Source: Alitta virens
Taxonomy: Eukaryota > Annelida > Polychaeta > Phyllodocida > Nereididae
DNA length: 64,000 nt
Direction: 5' to 3'
NCBI GenBank assembly: GCA_932294295.1
Contig: OW028574.1
Span: forward strand, 10,178,215-10,242,214
Every line of letters starts with the position of its first letter. Within the stretch, counting starts at the first letter, position 1. The notes beneath the pieces are model-generated. The model was not told where the DNA came from. It saw only the letters and a list, made by a program, of their open reading frames with translations, and did not search any database. Shown piece after piece: positions 23,015 to 34,713 of the stretch. Both the position numbers and the translations under genes were made by a program.

Positions 23015-24271
23015 AGCTTAGACAGCAAGTGTTTGAGGTGTGGTGGGGAACATGAAATGAAGAAGTGTGAGTTCAACAAGAAGATCTGCTATGTATGCCA
23101 AGGGGACCATGAACGCAGTAAATGTCCAAGAAATGATGGGTATCGCTCAAATGATGAAGTGATTTGTTTTCTTACGGAGAAATCCCCTCTGAGTAACTTC
23201 AATATTCAATTCCCAATCACAATTAGACAGAAAGCATACTCTTGCAACGAACAGTACATTCAGAGTCAGAAAGCAAAGCTCTTTCATGACCACAAAGCAT
23301 TTGTTGATATCCAGAATGCTAAAGATGCAAGAGAGATGAAACAGAGAGGTAAACACATTCGAAACTACAATGATGCAGTGTGGAAAGAAAGTGCCCCTCA
23401 AGTCATTCATGAATGTGTCCAAGCCAAAGTGCATCAAGTGAAAGAGTATTTGCTTAGCACTGGTGACAAAGGTATAGGTGAAGGAAGCCCTGATCCCTTC
23501 TTTGGGGTTGGCCTGCATATCTCTGACCCAAGGGTGTTACTCACCAAAGAGTGGACGGGCTCTAACATTATGGGAAAAGCGCTGGTTGAAGTTCGAAGTG
23601 AGCTGAAGCTTGTAACTCAGCTCCTGGAAAATGATCCTTTTCTATCTGCGGATGAAACGTCTGTTACATCAGGATACGATGATCGAATTGTGGTTATCAT
23701 AGTCAGGGATTCCAATGTCAAAGGGATGCGATCCACGTTTGCTCAATCTAACTCCCATGTCGAGACCATTTGTCGGTCAGGTGCCACTCTAATGGATACG
23801 GAAGATATGCTGAATGACTGTAACATCCCAAAAGATGCAGTGAAGGCTGTACTTGTACATTTGGGAACATGCAGTAGGTCATCTGAGTCGGACAGTTTAA
23901 TAGATTCTGGTGCTATGGTATACAATGAGTACATTGAAGCTGTTACTGCATGCGGTAATAAGTACCCCTTTGCAGAACTGTTGCTTTCCAGTGTGCCTCC
24001 ACGTCTGCCATCAAGTGCTGAAGACACTCATGTGTTGCAAATCAATGAAGAAGTGAAAAATCTAAACAGACTCTTGAAAGAACTTTCAGACAATGAATGT
24101 AACATCTGGTTTGTGAATAATGATGAAGTGTTGTTGGACAATGGAAAAATCTGTGAAACTATGTACAACACTTCAGACAAAACGGGCGTACATTTCAATG
24201 AAAATGGCCAAAACACAGTGGCAAATGTATTTCTGGAAGCAATGAGAAATTGTTTTGAAGTACAAGAATAA
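23015..24271 (+). CDS. LINE ORF1: zinc knuckles, NADAR (YbiA/RibX-like) and SGNH-esterase-like domains
   Basis: Open for about 418 codons with no lesion. Residues are counted from the TTG at 23033. Two CCHC-type knuckles come first (CLRCGGEHEMKKC, CYVCQGDHERSKC). Residues about 41-191 match NADAR (former DUF1768): SPLSNF, NEQYIQSQKA, LLSTGDKGIGE, FFGVGL and WTGSNIMGKALVEVR occur in the order seen in YbiA. Residues about 217-405 look like the SGNH/GDSL esterase domain of several LINE ORF1 proteins: RDSNVKG at the Ser block (G replaced by R), HLGTC at block III and DKTGVHF with the Asp/His pair. Family knowledge: NADAR proteins cleave N-glycosidic bonds of riboflavin intermediates or remove ADP-ribose from nucleobases. 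ORF1 proteins bind element RNA. A role for NADAR in the retroelement is inference. No ATG precedes the knuckles; a TAG lies at 23012-23014. Confidence 0.8.
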   Translation, partial: SLDSKCLRCGGEHEMKKCEFNKKICYVCQGDHERSKCPRNDGYRSNDEVICFLTEKSPLSNFNIQFPITIRQKAYSCNEQYIQSQKAKLFHDHKAFVDIQNAKDAREMKQRGKHIRNYNDAVWKESAPQVIHECVQAKVHQVKEYLLSTGDKGIGEGSPDPFFGVGLHISDPRVLLTKEWTGSNIMGKALVEVRSELKLVTQLLENDPFLSADETSVTSGYDDRIVVIIVRDSNVKGMRSTFAQSNSHVETICRSGATLMDTEDMLNDCNIPKDAVKAVLVHLGTCSRSSESDSLIDSGAMVYNEYIEAVTACGNKYPFAELLLSSVPPRLPSSAEDTHVLQINEEVKNLNRLLKELSDNECNIWFVNNDEVLLDNGKICETMYNTSDKTGVHFNENGQNTVANVFLEAMRNCFEVQE

Positions 24272-24306
24272 GAATAATTGTGAAATGACCATTAACCAGC
24301 CCTGTA

Positions 24307-27300
24307 ATGTGTAATAAACGGTCTGTTGTATCTTGTAATGTGAATGGAATTAATTGTAACAAAAAGAGAAGGGCAGTGTTTGAGTGGTTAAAAAAAGCAA
24401 ACCATGACATAACCTTTTTACAAGAGACACATTGTAATACAGAGAGTCAAGAACAGCAATGGGGGAAATAATGGTCAGGAAAAAACTTGTGGAGTAGGGG
24501 AACAAACAGAAGTAGAGGGGTAGCAGTATTGTTTAAGAAAAATAGTGATCTTGATGTACAAAATGTGTCTCTTGATCCAGAGGGTAGATATATTGTGTTT
24601 GATTGCTTTGTCAATGAAATGAGATATCATTTTGTGAATGTATATGCACCAAACAATGAGTGTGATCGTATCTCATTTTTCAATAAGTTGTCAGACCTTG
24701 TTGAAATTGAATGTGAAAATCTGATAGCAGGTGATTTCAACTGCGCTATGAACAGTCATTTAGACAGGAAAAATTGTGTTAGTAGCAGTATTAGTGATAA
24801 AGGATTCTTGGAACTGAAGCAGGTTATGAACCGATTTGATTTAGAAGATGTGTGGCGCAGGCGTAATCCCACAAAAAAGAATTATTCTTGGCACAGACAA
24901 AACAAAGCGTCACGGATAGATTATTGGCTAATTTCTAAATCACTAGATAATCAGGTTGATGTTATTGATTACGAGATATGTCCATTTTCTGATCATAACT
25001 GTGTCAAAATGCAATTTAGAACAATAGAAACCAAACAAGGCAAAGGCATTTGGAAAATGAATGTAAACACTATAAAAACAGAGTTGTTTCAAAAATGCTT
25101 TAGAAACTGGTGGGTGGTATGGAGGCAAAAAAAGTCAGAATATGACCTTAATAGATGGTGGGATATTGGAAAAAAGAAAATAAAGGATTTAGCAATTTTA
25201 ATTTCCCAGAACCAAGCAAAGAATATAATAAAAGAGTAACTTATCTAGAAAGGAAATATTCTAGTTTAGCTCTCCATCCTGAAATAGGCCAACATTATTT
25301 TGAGTTAACAGGAATTAAAAGAGAACTTGCAGACATCTATGAGAAGAGAGCTGAGGGTGCCAAAATAAGGTCTAGGATAAAATGGTTTGAAGAGGGTGAA
25401 AGATCTACCCGTTATTTCCATAATCTAGAGAAAAGAAATGGCAAAGATAAGGCTTGGCAAGAGATTTTAGATGAAAAACAAGATGTTATTACAGGCACCA
25501 ATGAGATAATGAATGAGCAGGTAAAATTTTATCAAAATTTATATAATTCTGTCGATGAATTAGCGAAAGCACTGAAAATGATGAAAAATAATCGAAGCCC
25601 AGGAATAGATGGTATCATCATAGAGTTTTATAAATATTTTTGGGACGATATAAAAAATGACTTTCTGGAAGTTCTTATAAACAGTTTTTTCCCAACAAAG
25701 ACTGCCATATACACAATATGGAGCTGCTATAAGGCTATTATTCAAGAAGGGCGAGAGGAATGATTTAAAAAACTGGAGGCCAATTTCTTTGCTAAATACT
25801 GATTTAAAGATCCTGTCTAAATTATTAGCTAACAGATATAAAACAATTTTGCCAGAAATAATTCATACTGACCAGACAGGGTGTATTGAAGGGAGGTTTA
25901 TTGGGCAAAATATCCGCCTTGTACAAGATATTACTGACCGATCAGAAAGTGATGAAGTTATCCTTTTATTAGACCAGGAAAAGGCATTTGACAGAGTAGA
26001 GTGGGACTGGCTATTTCGGGTTTTAGAAAGATTCTGTTTCAGCAATATATTTATCTCATGGTTAAAAATCATGTACAAAAATATGAAAAGCGGCATTCTT
26101 ACTAATGGATATATGTCAAAATATTTTAACAAAACAAGAGGAATCAGACAAGGAGATGCCGCATCAGGATCGTGTCTAAATACGAAAAAAACTGAAGGAT
26201 TAATTATGAGGGAAGATTTGATAAACCAGGAATATTTAGATATCAAACTCTCAGTGGGTCCAGTAAAAATGCTGGGTATTCCGATAGGAAAAAGAAATGA
26301 TATCAATGAATTTTGGGAGATCATAATAAAAAAACTTGAAAAAAAGTATAATATATGGAGAAATAGAAATCTTTCACTGATGGGCAAGGTTCATATAATA
26401 AAATCGCTTGGAATGTCAACCATTATGTATGCAAGTAATATGTTAGACATGAGTGAGAAGTATATCAGTAAACTAACTAATTTGAATTATCAGTTTTTGT
26501 GGGGTGGAAAAAGGAAATTAATGAAAAAAGACATCTGTTGTTTACCGAGGTCACAAGGTGGCTTGAATATGATAGATTTAGATCTGGCTATTAAAGTACA
26601 GAGAATCAAATGGGTATTAAGAATCTTGCAAACTCCAAGAAATGGATTATGGAAACAAGAAGCCATTCAAAATATAAAAGGTTTAGATAGTAGATTTGGT
26701 ATTGAATTTTTTGCCTTAAAAGTAAATGACTCATCATGCTTACTAAATAAAGTAAAAATCACATCATGTTATAAGAAAATTATTTTAGATTTTCAAGAAA
26801 TGAGGAGAAAAGCAGAAGTCGATGATCATAGGCAAATTATATGGTGTAATAGAAAAATTATATTTAATGGCCAACCTTTAGTCTTCGCGCACTGGTCAAA
26901 AACTGGAATTATTTATGTTGATGATATTATTAGAAATGGTGATATTGATGAAATTTATATAAAAGGAAAACTACTTAATCAGGCTTCATACCTATTTGAT
27001 ATAAGTAAATTGAAAGCAGCTATACCAAAAGAGTTTATAAATGCAAATAGATGTGCAACTGTTGATGATGATGTAAGTCTATATGAAATGCTTTTGAACA
27101 CAAATTTCAAAACGTCCTCCAGCAGTAAAAAAGATTTGAAAGATTTGGATAATAAGGATATTTATAACATTTTTATAGCTAGTAAGAACATTAAAATTGA
27201 ATCAAAAACCTATTGGAAATCAAAATTTGACGATTTTTCTTTAAGATTTGATGTTTGGTTCAAATGCAATTTCACCTCAAAAATTATGCCACGCAAATGT

Positions 27301-27777
27301 ATTGATTTTAATTGGAAATTATTTCATGGTAGACTCAGTACAGAAATGCAGTTAAAAAGGATGAAGTTTTCAGATGGTATGTGTATATTATGTAAGCAAA
27401 ATGAAGAAAACTTGGATCATCTATTGATCGGATGTGAAAGTATTGGATCTATTTGGAAATATATAGAAGGTATTATTGGAAATTTCTTAAAAAAGGAATA
27501 TTCAGTATGTGATAAGGTAATTATATGTGGCACCATGTCTCCTGAAATGTTTGAAACCAATGTAATTGATTTGATTTTGTCTATAGCTAGATATACTATT
27601 TGGAAAAGGCGAAATAGAGTGAAATATGAAAACGAAAATATTAATGAAAGTACCTGTATAAAATGGATCATAAGTGAAATTAAATGTCATCTTCAGATCT
27701 TATTTAAAACTCAGAATATATTAAGGAGCAAAGAAAAAGTTGAAATTCTACAGAAATTATATGGCGTGTTAGATTAG
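24307..27777 (+). pseudogene. LINE ORF2: endonuclease and reverse transcriptase, inactivated
   Basis: Starts with ATG at 24307. Endonuclease motifs are SCNVNGI, LQETH, AGDFNC, SRIDYWLIS and FSDHNCVK, all L1/Tx1-like. An in-frame TAA lies at 24469-24471. Frameshifts occur near 25236 and 25695, and a gap is likely after FYQNLYN (about 25545). RT blocks follow: NRSPGIDGI, WRPISLLNTD, LLLDQEKAFDRVEW and RGIRQGD. The protein then jumps directly to SCLNTKKTEGL. The block that should carry the catalytic FADD/YADD is missing, a deletion near 26160 of an estimated 70-100 residues. The rest runs open to 27777 and includes the C-terminal knuckle-like CILCKQNEENLDHLLIGC. It has no catalytic potential. 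The protein matches the Tx1/L1 clade better than CR1 or RTE. Confidence 0.85.
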
Positions 27778-28130
27778 GAGATGGAAGTTTTTATTTATCG
27801 TAAGTGACGCAATAATGTATTTATTACAGTTTTTATGTAGTACTATGAACGTATTTTAATGTATTAAAACATCATTGTATGTATTTAAATATTATTGTAT
27901 GTATTTTTCGATGTTTTTAGTGGGATAATATGATGTAAATAGATATATAGACATACTATTATATATTAGTTGTTCTATTTCATGTCAGATGGCAAGGTGC
28001 GTTTCCAGGGATATTTAGTTAATGATTTGCAATTGAATTATTAATGAATTTACCACGTTGATAATATTGTACTGTTTGTTGGTATGAATAAAAATAAATA
28101 AATATAAAAAAAATAAAAAAATAAAAAGTA

Positions 28131-30866
28131 TAACGAAGGTTGCTTGTGAAGACATGCAAGAAAAGGTTAACACACTTGGACACACAGGGATTTGGATGTA
28201 ACAAAGGATCCTGATGTCTATGTGATGACAAGAGTCAATATGGGAGATCGACCAGACCAGCACCAGCAATCAGCACTGAAGCTCTGTACAAGACAGCTGG
28301 TCGATTTCAAGCTAATAGTCCTGCAGCTGCATATGTCCTGCTGAGCCAAGCTATGTTGATGATTTGATTGACTCAGTTTCTGATATTCCCACTGCTTGAA
28401 AGTCACTGGAGAAGTTGAAGTCATGCTTGCAAAGGGTGGATTTAAAATAAAGTATTGTCAATACACAGGTGAGGAAAGTGCCCGCAGCAGTATAGTAGTG
28501 ATGCACCTGTGGAAGTCTCACTTTTGAAGGGAACAGCAGAAAACACCTGAGTACTGGGTGTAACTTGGATTCCTGTCACTGACCACATACTGTTTTCTGT
28601 CACATTGAATTTCTCCAAGAAGAGGAAAGGCAGTCATACAGGCCCAAGCTTAACTGCAAATGATGTGCCTTCCGCAATTCCTGATGTCCTCACAAGGAGA
28701 CTTGTATTAGAGCAAGTCATGTCTATGTTTGACCCGCTTGGTTTTCTTTGCCCTTTCACTCTGCTCGCCAAAATCTATTTGCGTGAAACCTGGTCCAGAA
28801 AACTTGGCAAGTCTTTGTTTCAGTTAGAAACTCTGAGGTATCCAAGATGTCTTCGACCTGAAAATGCTGTTGGTCAACCATATCTTATCATCATGTCCGA
28901 TGCTAGTGACTTAGCTTATGACTTTGTGGCTTATATCAGATGGCAACTTGATGATGGAAAAATCTGGTGTCGACTCATCCTTGCAAAATGCAGAATAGCA
29001 CCTGTAAGCAAATTATCTACTCTTCAGATGGAATTGACTGCAGCATGGCTCTCAAAGAGAGGAAGGAGAGTGATTGAGACAGAAATGAGATTTGATTTTG
29101 AAAGAGTTTTCCACATCGTTGACTCAGGAACTGTCCTTTGTGTGATAAATAAAACCAGCACAAGATTCAAAGTTTATGAAGGGGTGAGACTTGGTGAGAT
29201 CCAAGCTGCCACAAATGGGGACAAGACTGGGCATGGATGGGTGTAAAGCTCAATACCGCTGACTGGATCACTAGAGGTAAGAGTACCCAGCGAGTTGAAT
29301 GAGAATTCTGATTGGTGGAATGGTCTGTCAATTCTTTACAAGCCTGTAGATGATTGGGGTCTTAAGTTTGGGGGATGTAAAGACACTGTACTTCCAGGGG
29401 AGAAGAAATTGTCAACTGCAGCCGCCACTCATACTGCAACAACGTACTTCTTCAATCATTGATTACCGCAGGTTTAGCTCCATTAAAAGGGTTTATTGGG
29501 TGATTCTCAGTGCTTTCAGATTCAAGTCCTTCCAGGGTGGTAGAAGTGTCTCCATTACACCCAGTGTACTGCAAGCAGCAGAAAACCTTGTCATCAAGGA
29601 CATGCAAAGCACAATGCAAGCAGTACTGAGAAAGGTGTCGAAGCTGCATGGACTATCAGCAGGACCCATGATCCATTTTAATCCGTTCTCTGCACTCTGA
29701 TCACTGCTGTCTTATCAACTTCAGACTACACATTCTTCAGTTCACTTTTTGCTGCAACAAATTGGGTACCAGGATCACTGTAGATCACTGATGGTCATCC
29801 TCTAAAGCTTGCAAATCTAATGAGAGCCATCAAAAAGGAACTCTTGTATCATACCCAAACACTTGCTCAATGTGGACAGCACGCATTGTAAGATTTGTGA
29901 CCATAGGCTTTGCCACTTGTTCTTTTCTGAACCTCACCTCGGATGCGATAAGGGCCAAAGAAATCCACCATGGTGTGGCAGAATGGAGGTGAAGGTTTGA
30001 GTAACTTCTAGCAATCTACCCATACTTTGCTCTAAAAGCTTACAATTTCTCAGTTTGCATAATACTTCTCTCTGAATTTAGCCAGTATTCCATTGCGACC
30101 CCTATGACCACTCTAATGAGCATCTTGCATAATCAGGCATGTTGCAGGATGATCATATGCCAACAACCTATGTGGAGTAGAATCAGCAGTCATGGGATTA
30201 AAGTGGGTAAGGCGAGTACCTATGCTCCACAAACCATCAGCATCTTGGTAAGGCTTCAAAGCTGAATACATTCCACCAGTAGCACCGCAACAGGGAGCTG
30301 TTGAATCTCTAGTCAAGGCTGCTAAAAAGCAATTACATTTTCAATTCACAATCAACGTTTGTCAGCACCTGATTACACTATGTGCTGAAATCACTAACAT
30401 CATCAATGAGAGACCAATAGACACAATTCCAAGCAATGATTCAGATATAAATGTTTTAACTCCAAATTGCATGTTGCTTGGTAGAGCCTCAGACAAAAAT
30501 CCTGGAGGCTGACAACCTCAAAGCAACAATCTTTCTGATAGGTACCACTTAGTACAAAGAGTTGCTGATCATTTCTTGGAAAAGTGGACTGAACTATGTG
30601 CGCCCTCTCTTGTTGTACAGAGAAAGTGGCATACACCTTCCAGGAACTTAAAGCATGGGGGTGTAGTTTTAGTCTCAGACAATAATTCACTTCGGGGTGA
30701 ATACAAATAGGGGTTGATCAAAGAGGTTTTTCCTAGAGAGGATGGAATTGTTCTAAAGGTTTCGGTTTCATACAAAAATTTCAAAATTGGTGAGAAAGTT
30801 TTTGAATAAACTGGTGTTAGGGATACAGTTGTGACTCGTAGTGTACAGCGTCTTGCTTTACTTGTA
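28131..30866 (+). pseudogene. BEL/Pao pol remnant: RT end, RNase H, integrase
   Basis: The first recognisable piece is SYVDDLIDSV at about 28350, the RT catalytic block of BEL/Pao. It is followed one frame off by MLAKGGFKIKY. From 28605 to 29246 a long frame carries MFDPLGFLCPFTLLAKI and IMSDASDLAYDFVAYIRW (RNase H region). Further pieces to 29650 give ADWITRG, NSDWWNG and IDYRRFSS. The integrase core is inverted (29650-30288, listed separately). From 30289 the plus strand resumes with QQGAVESLVKAAKK, LTPNCMLLGRASDKNPGG and the C-terminal TRSVQRLALLVP. There are many stops and frameshifts. Everything between gag and YVDD (gag end, protease, first half of RT) is missing or replaced by the LINE. 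The pol end is cut by the P element at 30868. Confidence 0.75.
29650..30288 (-). other. Inverted segment of BEL integrase
   Basis: On the minus strand, from right to left, the segment reads SALKPYQDADGLWSIG, LIMQDAH, RNGILAKFREKYY, DFFGPYRIRGE, SVIYSDPGTQFVAAKSELK and WIMGPADSP. This is the zinc domain and catalytic core of a BEL/Pao integrase in correct order. The plus-strand pieces left (IDYRRFSS to about 29645) and right (QQGAVESL from 30289) would join it seamlessly if it were turned round. The segment of about 640 bases has therefore been inverted in place. The breakpoints are accurate to about 15 bases. Confidence 0.75.
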
Positions 30867-31301
30867 CCAAAGACCTTATATCTAATAAGACAGGACAGTC
30901 CAGTACATTCTTAATGTGGCTGTGGGCACAGTGCTGCCTCTAGTGGCCTACATGTACACAGCCCCACAGCAGCATCTTTCTGCTATGCTGGTCCTGCTCT
31001 GTTTACCCAAAACGGGCATCTAAAATTCTTGGATTGCTATAATAGCTGGACTGGAGGCTAATTATAATTGCCAATATCAATAGCAGACCACAATTGCCTT
31101 AAATCCTGGTCATAATGGCAATCAGAAGTTTGATCACATAATTAAGGTTCTCGCTGTGTATGTTGTAACCAATCAGCTATTTTATTGATATTCACACGTT
31201 AAAAGGAAATCAAACACTTAATTGCATATTTTTATTCACAAACAGTATTAAGTAAACATGCAACGGATAAAATTCCAATGAAAAACAATTAATCTGAACA
31301 C

Positions 31302-31303
<2 letters not shown>

Positions 31304-31347
<44 letters not shown>
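31304..31347. repeat. (TA)n microsatellite
   Basis: About 44 bases of pure TA inside the 3' untranslated part of the P element. Confidence 0.95.
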
Positions 31348-31355
<8 letters not shown>

Positions 31356-31558
31356 ACGAAATAAAAGTGCAGTTAAGTAATATACATGTTACATAACACA
31401 ATCCAGATATTTTGCATAACACATCATCATAAAATATATCATCGGTACAAAAATAGGGATTCTTCTCAAAGTATTTGGCACCCCTAATATAAATGCATTT
31501 GAAGTAAAAGCTCAAGCTACCTAGGCATCCTAAAGTGTGGACCAGGCAATGATATTGA

Positions 31559-34500
31559 TTATAAATTAGCCAGTTTGAGATATTTCCTGTTGCGTTTGCA
31601 GCGTTTGCCGCCTTTACCTGTTATTTTCTTTTTATTCCATGTTTTTAAAGCATGAAACACACGGACTTTCAGGTACAAATGGGCAATTTTCCTCCTTCTA
31701 GCTTGGCACACATATTGGTCACAGTCTGTCAGAAATTTGCATTGCTCTGCAACTAAATGGTCCAATCGTCTCAAAACACCATGCATATGGGCAATGGACT
31801 CAAATGAACTTTTAAAAGTTTTTTCCAGGGTTTCAACAAAATCAATCATTCTTTTGGATGGCGGTATTAGATGACAATTTTGTGAATAGGCTTTGTGTCC
31901 AAGGAATGTGTAACAAGTTGAATCAGTTTCACTAGGAGATCCACTTAAAATCAAATGACTAGTGCAAATTTGGCAAGAATTTGGTGGATACTTGCGCAAG
32001 AAGTATCCTCCCATGTAGGCAGACACATTCAAGTCTGTAGCACTGGGATTGCCCACAGATTCTTCAGGAACATGAACGTTTAATGATGTTTCATTGCTAT
32101 GGTCTGATTGCTCAGAAATTCTTTGCACCTGCAGCAGGATACTGTCGAAATCCACCTCACAGTTTGTGTTGTTGGATTTGGTTTCAAACAGCTCCTGTGC
32201 CACAATTTGTCTGAAAGCAATCCTAAACTCCATAGCACTGGGATTGTCCCTAAAACCACCTTACCCTCTTATTCTTGCAAACAAATTTTCAATTGCATCT
32301 TGATTAATCTACTTGTCAGGAGAAACTTTTGGTCATAGTTATGAAAAAGATCAAGCCACAGCTGTTTCATGGACTCTATAGTCATCAATCAGCCAGTAAT
32401 GCAAGGCTGGATTTTTGGACGATTTCCCAGCTGATTTAAGTTGTTAAAGGTGACCACTATTTGCATGCCAAGCGTGGCCAAATGGTTGACTGCTGTGGAT
32501 TGTCCTACTGTTAAAAGTGTTGAAGAGTTTGTCGAACAAGTCCACAAAATCTGCAGTGTCATTAGCATTTACAGCAAGCTGGCCAAGATCTACAAGAGTT
32601 TTGATACCTGCAGCAACTGAATGGCTCAACACTTGAGCAGCTAAATTGACTCTTATTGGTTTGAATGGTGGAAGATATATATGATTATCTGACAGCTTAG
32701 GAGCCAACTGCCTGTCATTTTTCTGATCAATGAGATAACAATTTTGAATATGGTCCCAACATATAACACTCATTTGCAAGAAACCCGTGCTTCCTCAAAT
32801 TGTTTCTCACATTTTTCAATAGGTGAGGAGGATCATACAATACAAACACCTTTTGATCATTTATAGTAAGGTAAGGTTTCTCAAAAGTTGCACCTTCTAA
32901 CTTTTCGATCAACTGCCTGTTGTTTGACCCTTGATCACAAATGAGAGATTTTACTATGAAGCCAGCTTGCTGCTCCTTGCTAATACAAAAATGCAGAACT
33001 GTTTGCAAATCTTTGGCTTTTGCTGGTCCAGAGGTCAGAAAGAAACCCAGTGGTTGCTTCATTTTCTTGTTAATACCTCTAATCATAAAAGCCAAAGCAT
33101 GATTAGGAATATACTTGGTGCTGCCAATGACATTGCCAAAATCTTCAAAGCCCTTCACCAAGTCGGTATGTGTATTGTAAACTAAACTCTCCTTGATGGA
33201 CATCTCATCAAACATCAATGAACAAAGCCGATCCCTCTCTGGCAGAGAGGTGGCTTTAATAGACAGAGCATAAAAAATTTGCTCAGAAAAACCCGCACGG
33301 ACATTGGTTTTTTCAACTGCCCTCTGAAGGGTGCGTTCAGAGGGCAAATATGCCTGTCTACTGAGGAAAAATATTGATATGGCCAGCTGTTTTTCTGCTA
33401 GTGTCCATCGACAACCTTTCTTCTTCTTCTGTGCTGCTCGAAACCTGGGCCCGAATAAAAATCATTGTGGATCCAGGAAGAATAGTGCCAAGAACAGCCA
33501 AAGCACTTTCCACTGTTACCAGTTTGTGGTCTTTTCTCCTGGCCTCTTTAGAGCGTTTTACCTGGGCTTTGAGCCTCTTCACCTGGTTTTTAAGTTTTTT
33601 CTTCCTAGGTGTCTCAGGTGTTGCCTGGGCAGGTGACTCCAGGAGAGGTGGATCGTCATGTTGCTGGTGCCTTGGATCCTCTGCAAAAGACACCATTAAG
33701 AAACGAATACTTTGGCACAGATTAGCTCATATTCCCATCAAAAATTCAAATGTATAAAAATCAGTAAAACTCACGTTTTAATTTCTTAAAACTTTCTTCA
33801 TTTGTTGGATTTTTTTTCTTACATGGTGGAGGTCTTGCATTTTCAACTTTAGCTGGAGGATTAGGGACATCAAATGCAGTAGGTACTGCATTATGAACAA
33901 GCTTGTTTTTTAGATCATTCATGAATTGTGATCTTTCAAAATGAAGTGCACACAGGTGATATCCCTTGTTTAACTGGTCCGTTGTCTTATTTAGCAAGTC
34001 CTCCCTTCTGGTGTTGATCACCCATTTCTTGCACCTAATGAAATACAGATACTCTTAAAGACATTGCAAATAATTGATTGAACAACCAACTGTATAATAT
34101 ACATTATAGCGTGGCAACATTTATTGCCTTTTAATGTCTAGCACATGTGGGGTCATCATGACCACCCCATCAAGCTAATGTACTGTGCTGTATATTTGCA
34201 AGATATTTGGCTTGTAATATTCTTGTCTACTCAACAAATACAAAAGAGATGTATTTTAATAGATGCTAGTTTTACATTGGAGTAATTATTAAAAGAAGGA
34301 ATTAGCTAATAATATTGAAATGAGTGAACTCATCTACTATGTTTATTGATGTGATAAACATGCATCTGAATGAGATAAACTTTAACTTAAATTAAGTGTG
34401 AATTTACGAATAAATATTGACTCACCTTTCTGGATCTCTTGGAAAACGGAAAAACGAAAGTGTTTGATCTTTATACCGCCTATTAGAGCAATTAATTGCA

Positions 34501-34613
34501 CTGCAGGCATCCCCACCTCTCTTAACTTGACCTGGGCAGGCCATTTCTGCAGTGTCTTCACCCCCCTGTACATGTATGCCACTTGGTGCGCTGCTGCAGC
34601 AGTTACCACACAT
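31559..34613 (-). pseudogene. THAP-domain P-element transposase, inactivated
   Basis: The ATG at 34611-34613 is only about 40 bases inside the right end. Exon 34426-34613 and exon 33775-34034 (good GT/AG sites) encode a THAP DNA-binding domain: CSAINCSNRRYK, FFRFPRDPE, then CKKWV and HLCALHFE, a complete C2CH set. Exon from 33680 leftwards carries a basic coiled coil, then RWTLAEKQLAISIFFLSRQAY. The RNase H-like core follows: SLMFDEMSIKESLVY, VKSLICDQGSNNRQL and LYDPPHLLKNVRNNL, with acidic residues retained. It continues with APKLSDNHIYLPPFKPIRV, and 32233-31559 is the C-terminal region. Lesions: frameshifts near 33430 and 32300, and stops at 32389-32391 and 32261-32263, with others possible near 32443. 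The THAP9/P transposase family is clear. Confidence 0.85.
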
Positions 34614-34713
34614 TTTTGCTGAGTGTCCGGTCTTATTAGATATAAGGTCTTTGCTTGTACCAAATAATTAAAATGTTTAGAGCCTAATCACTGCAACTCT
34701 CATCCTCTCGATG

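Larger units (their letters stand above)
22962..28130 (+). mobile_element. Tx1/L1-like LINE with NADAR-bearing ORF1
   Basis: A two-ORF non-LTR retrotransposon. ORF1 (23015-24271) has zinc knuckles, a NADAR domain and an SGNH-hydrolase-like domain. ORF2 (24307-27777) has an endonuclease and an L1/Tx1-type reverse transcriptase with a deletion. The 3' UTR ends in an A-rich tail (about 28085-28130), after which BEL pol sequence appears. The left end coincides with the end of the tandem unit, and ORF1 lacks an upstream start, so the copy is 5'-truncated. Lesions in ORF2 make it immobile on its own. It interrupts the BEL element between gag and reverse transcriptase. Confidence 0.8.
30868..34653 (-). 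mobile_element. P-superfamily (THAP) DNA transposon, complete with inverted repeats
   Basis: The left end caaagaccttatatctaata continues agac. The right end is its exact reverse complement over 24 bases, and the match extends to about 33 bases with two mismatches. CTTGTAC directly precedes the left end (30861-30867) and follows the right end (34654-34660), a 7-base target duplication. P elements normally duplicate 8 bases, so the eighth may have mutated. The ends CA...TG and the 31-33 base repeats agree with the P superfamily. It encodes a THAP-type P transposase on the minus strand. It is inserted near the 3' end of BEL pol. The left untranslated region holds a (TA)n run. Confidence 0.85.

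Noticed and set aside
32931..33185. Plus-strand open frames over the P-element transposase (also 33331-33757, 32094-32338)
   Set aside because: Shadows of the minus-strand transposase coding, without motifs.
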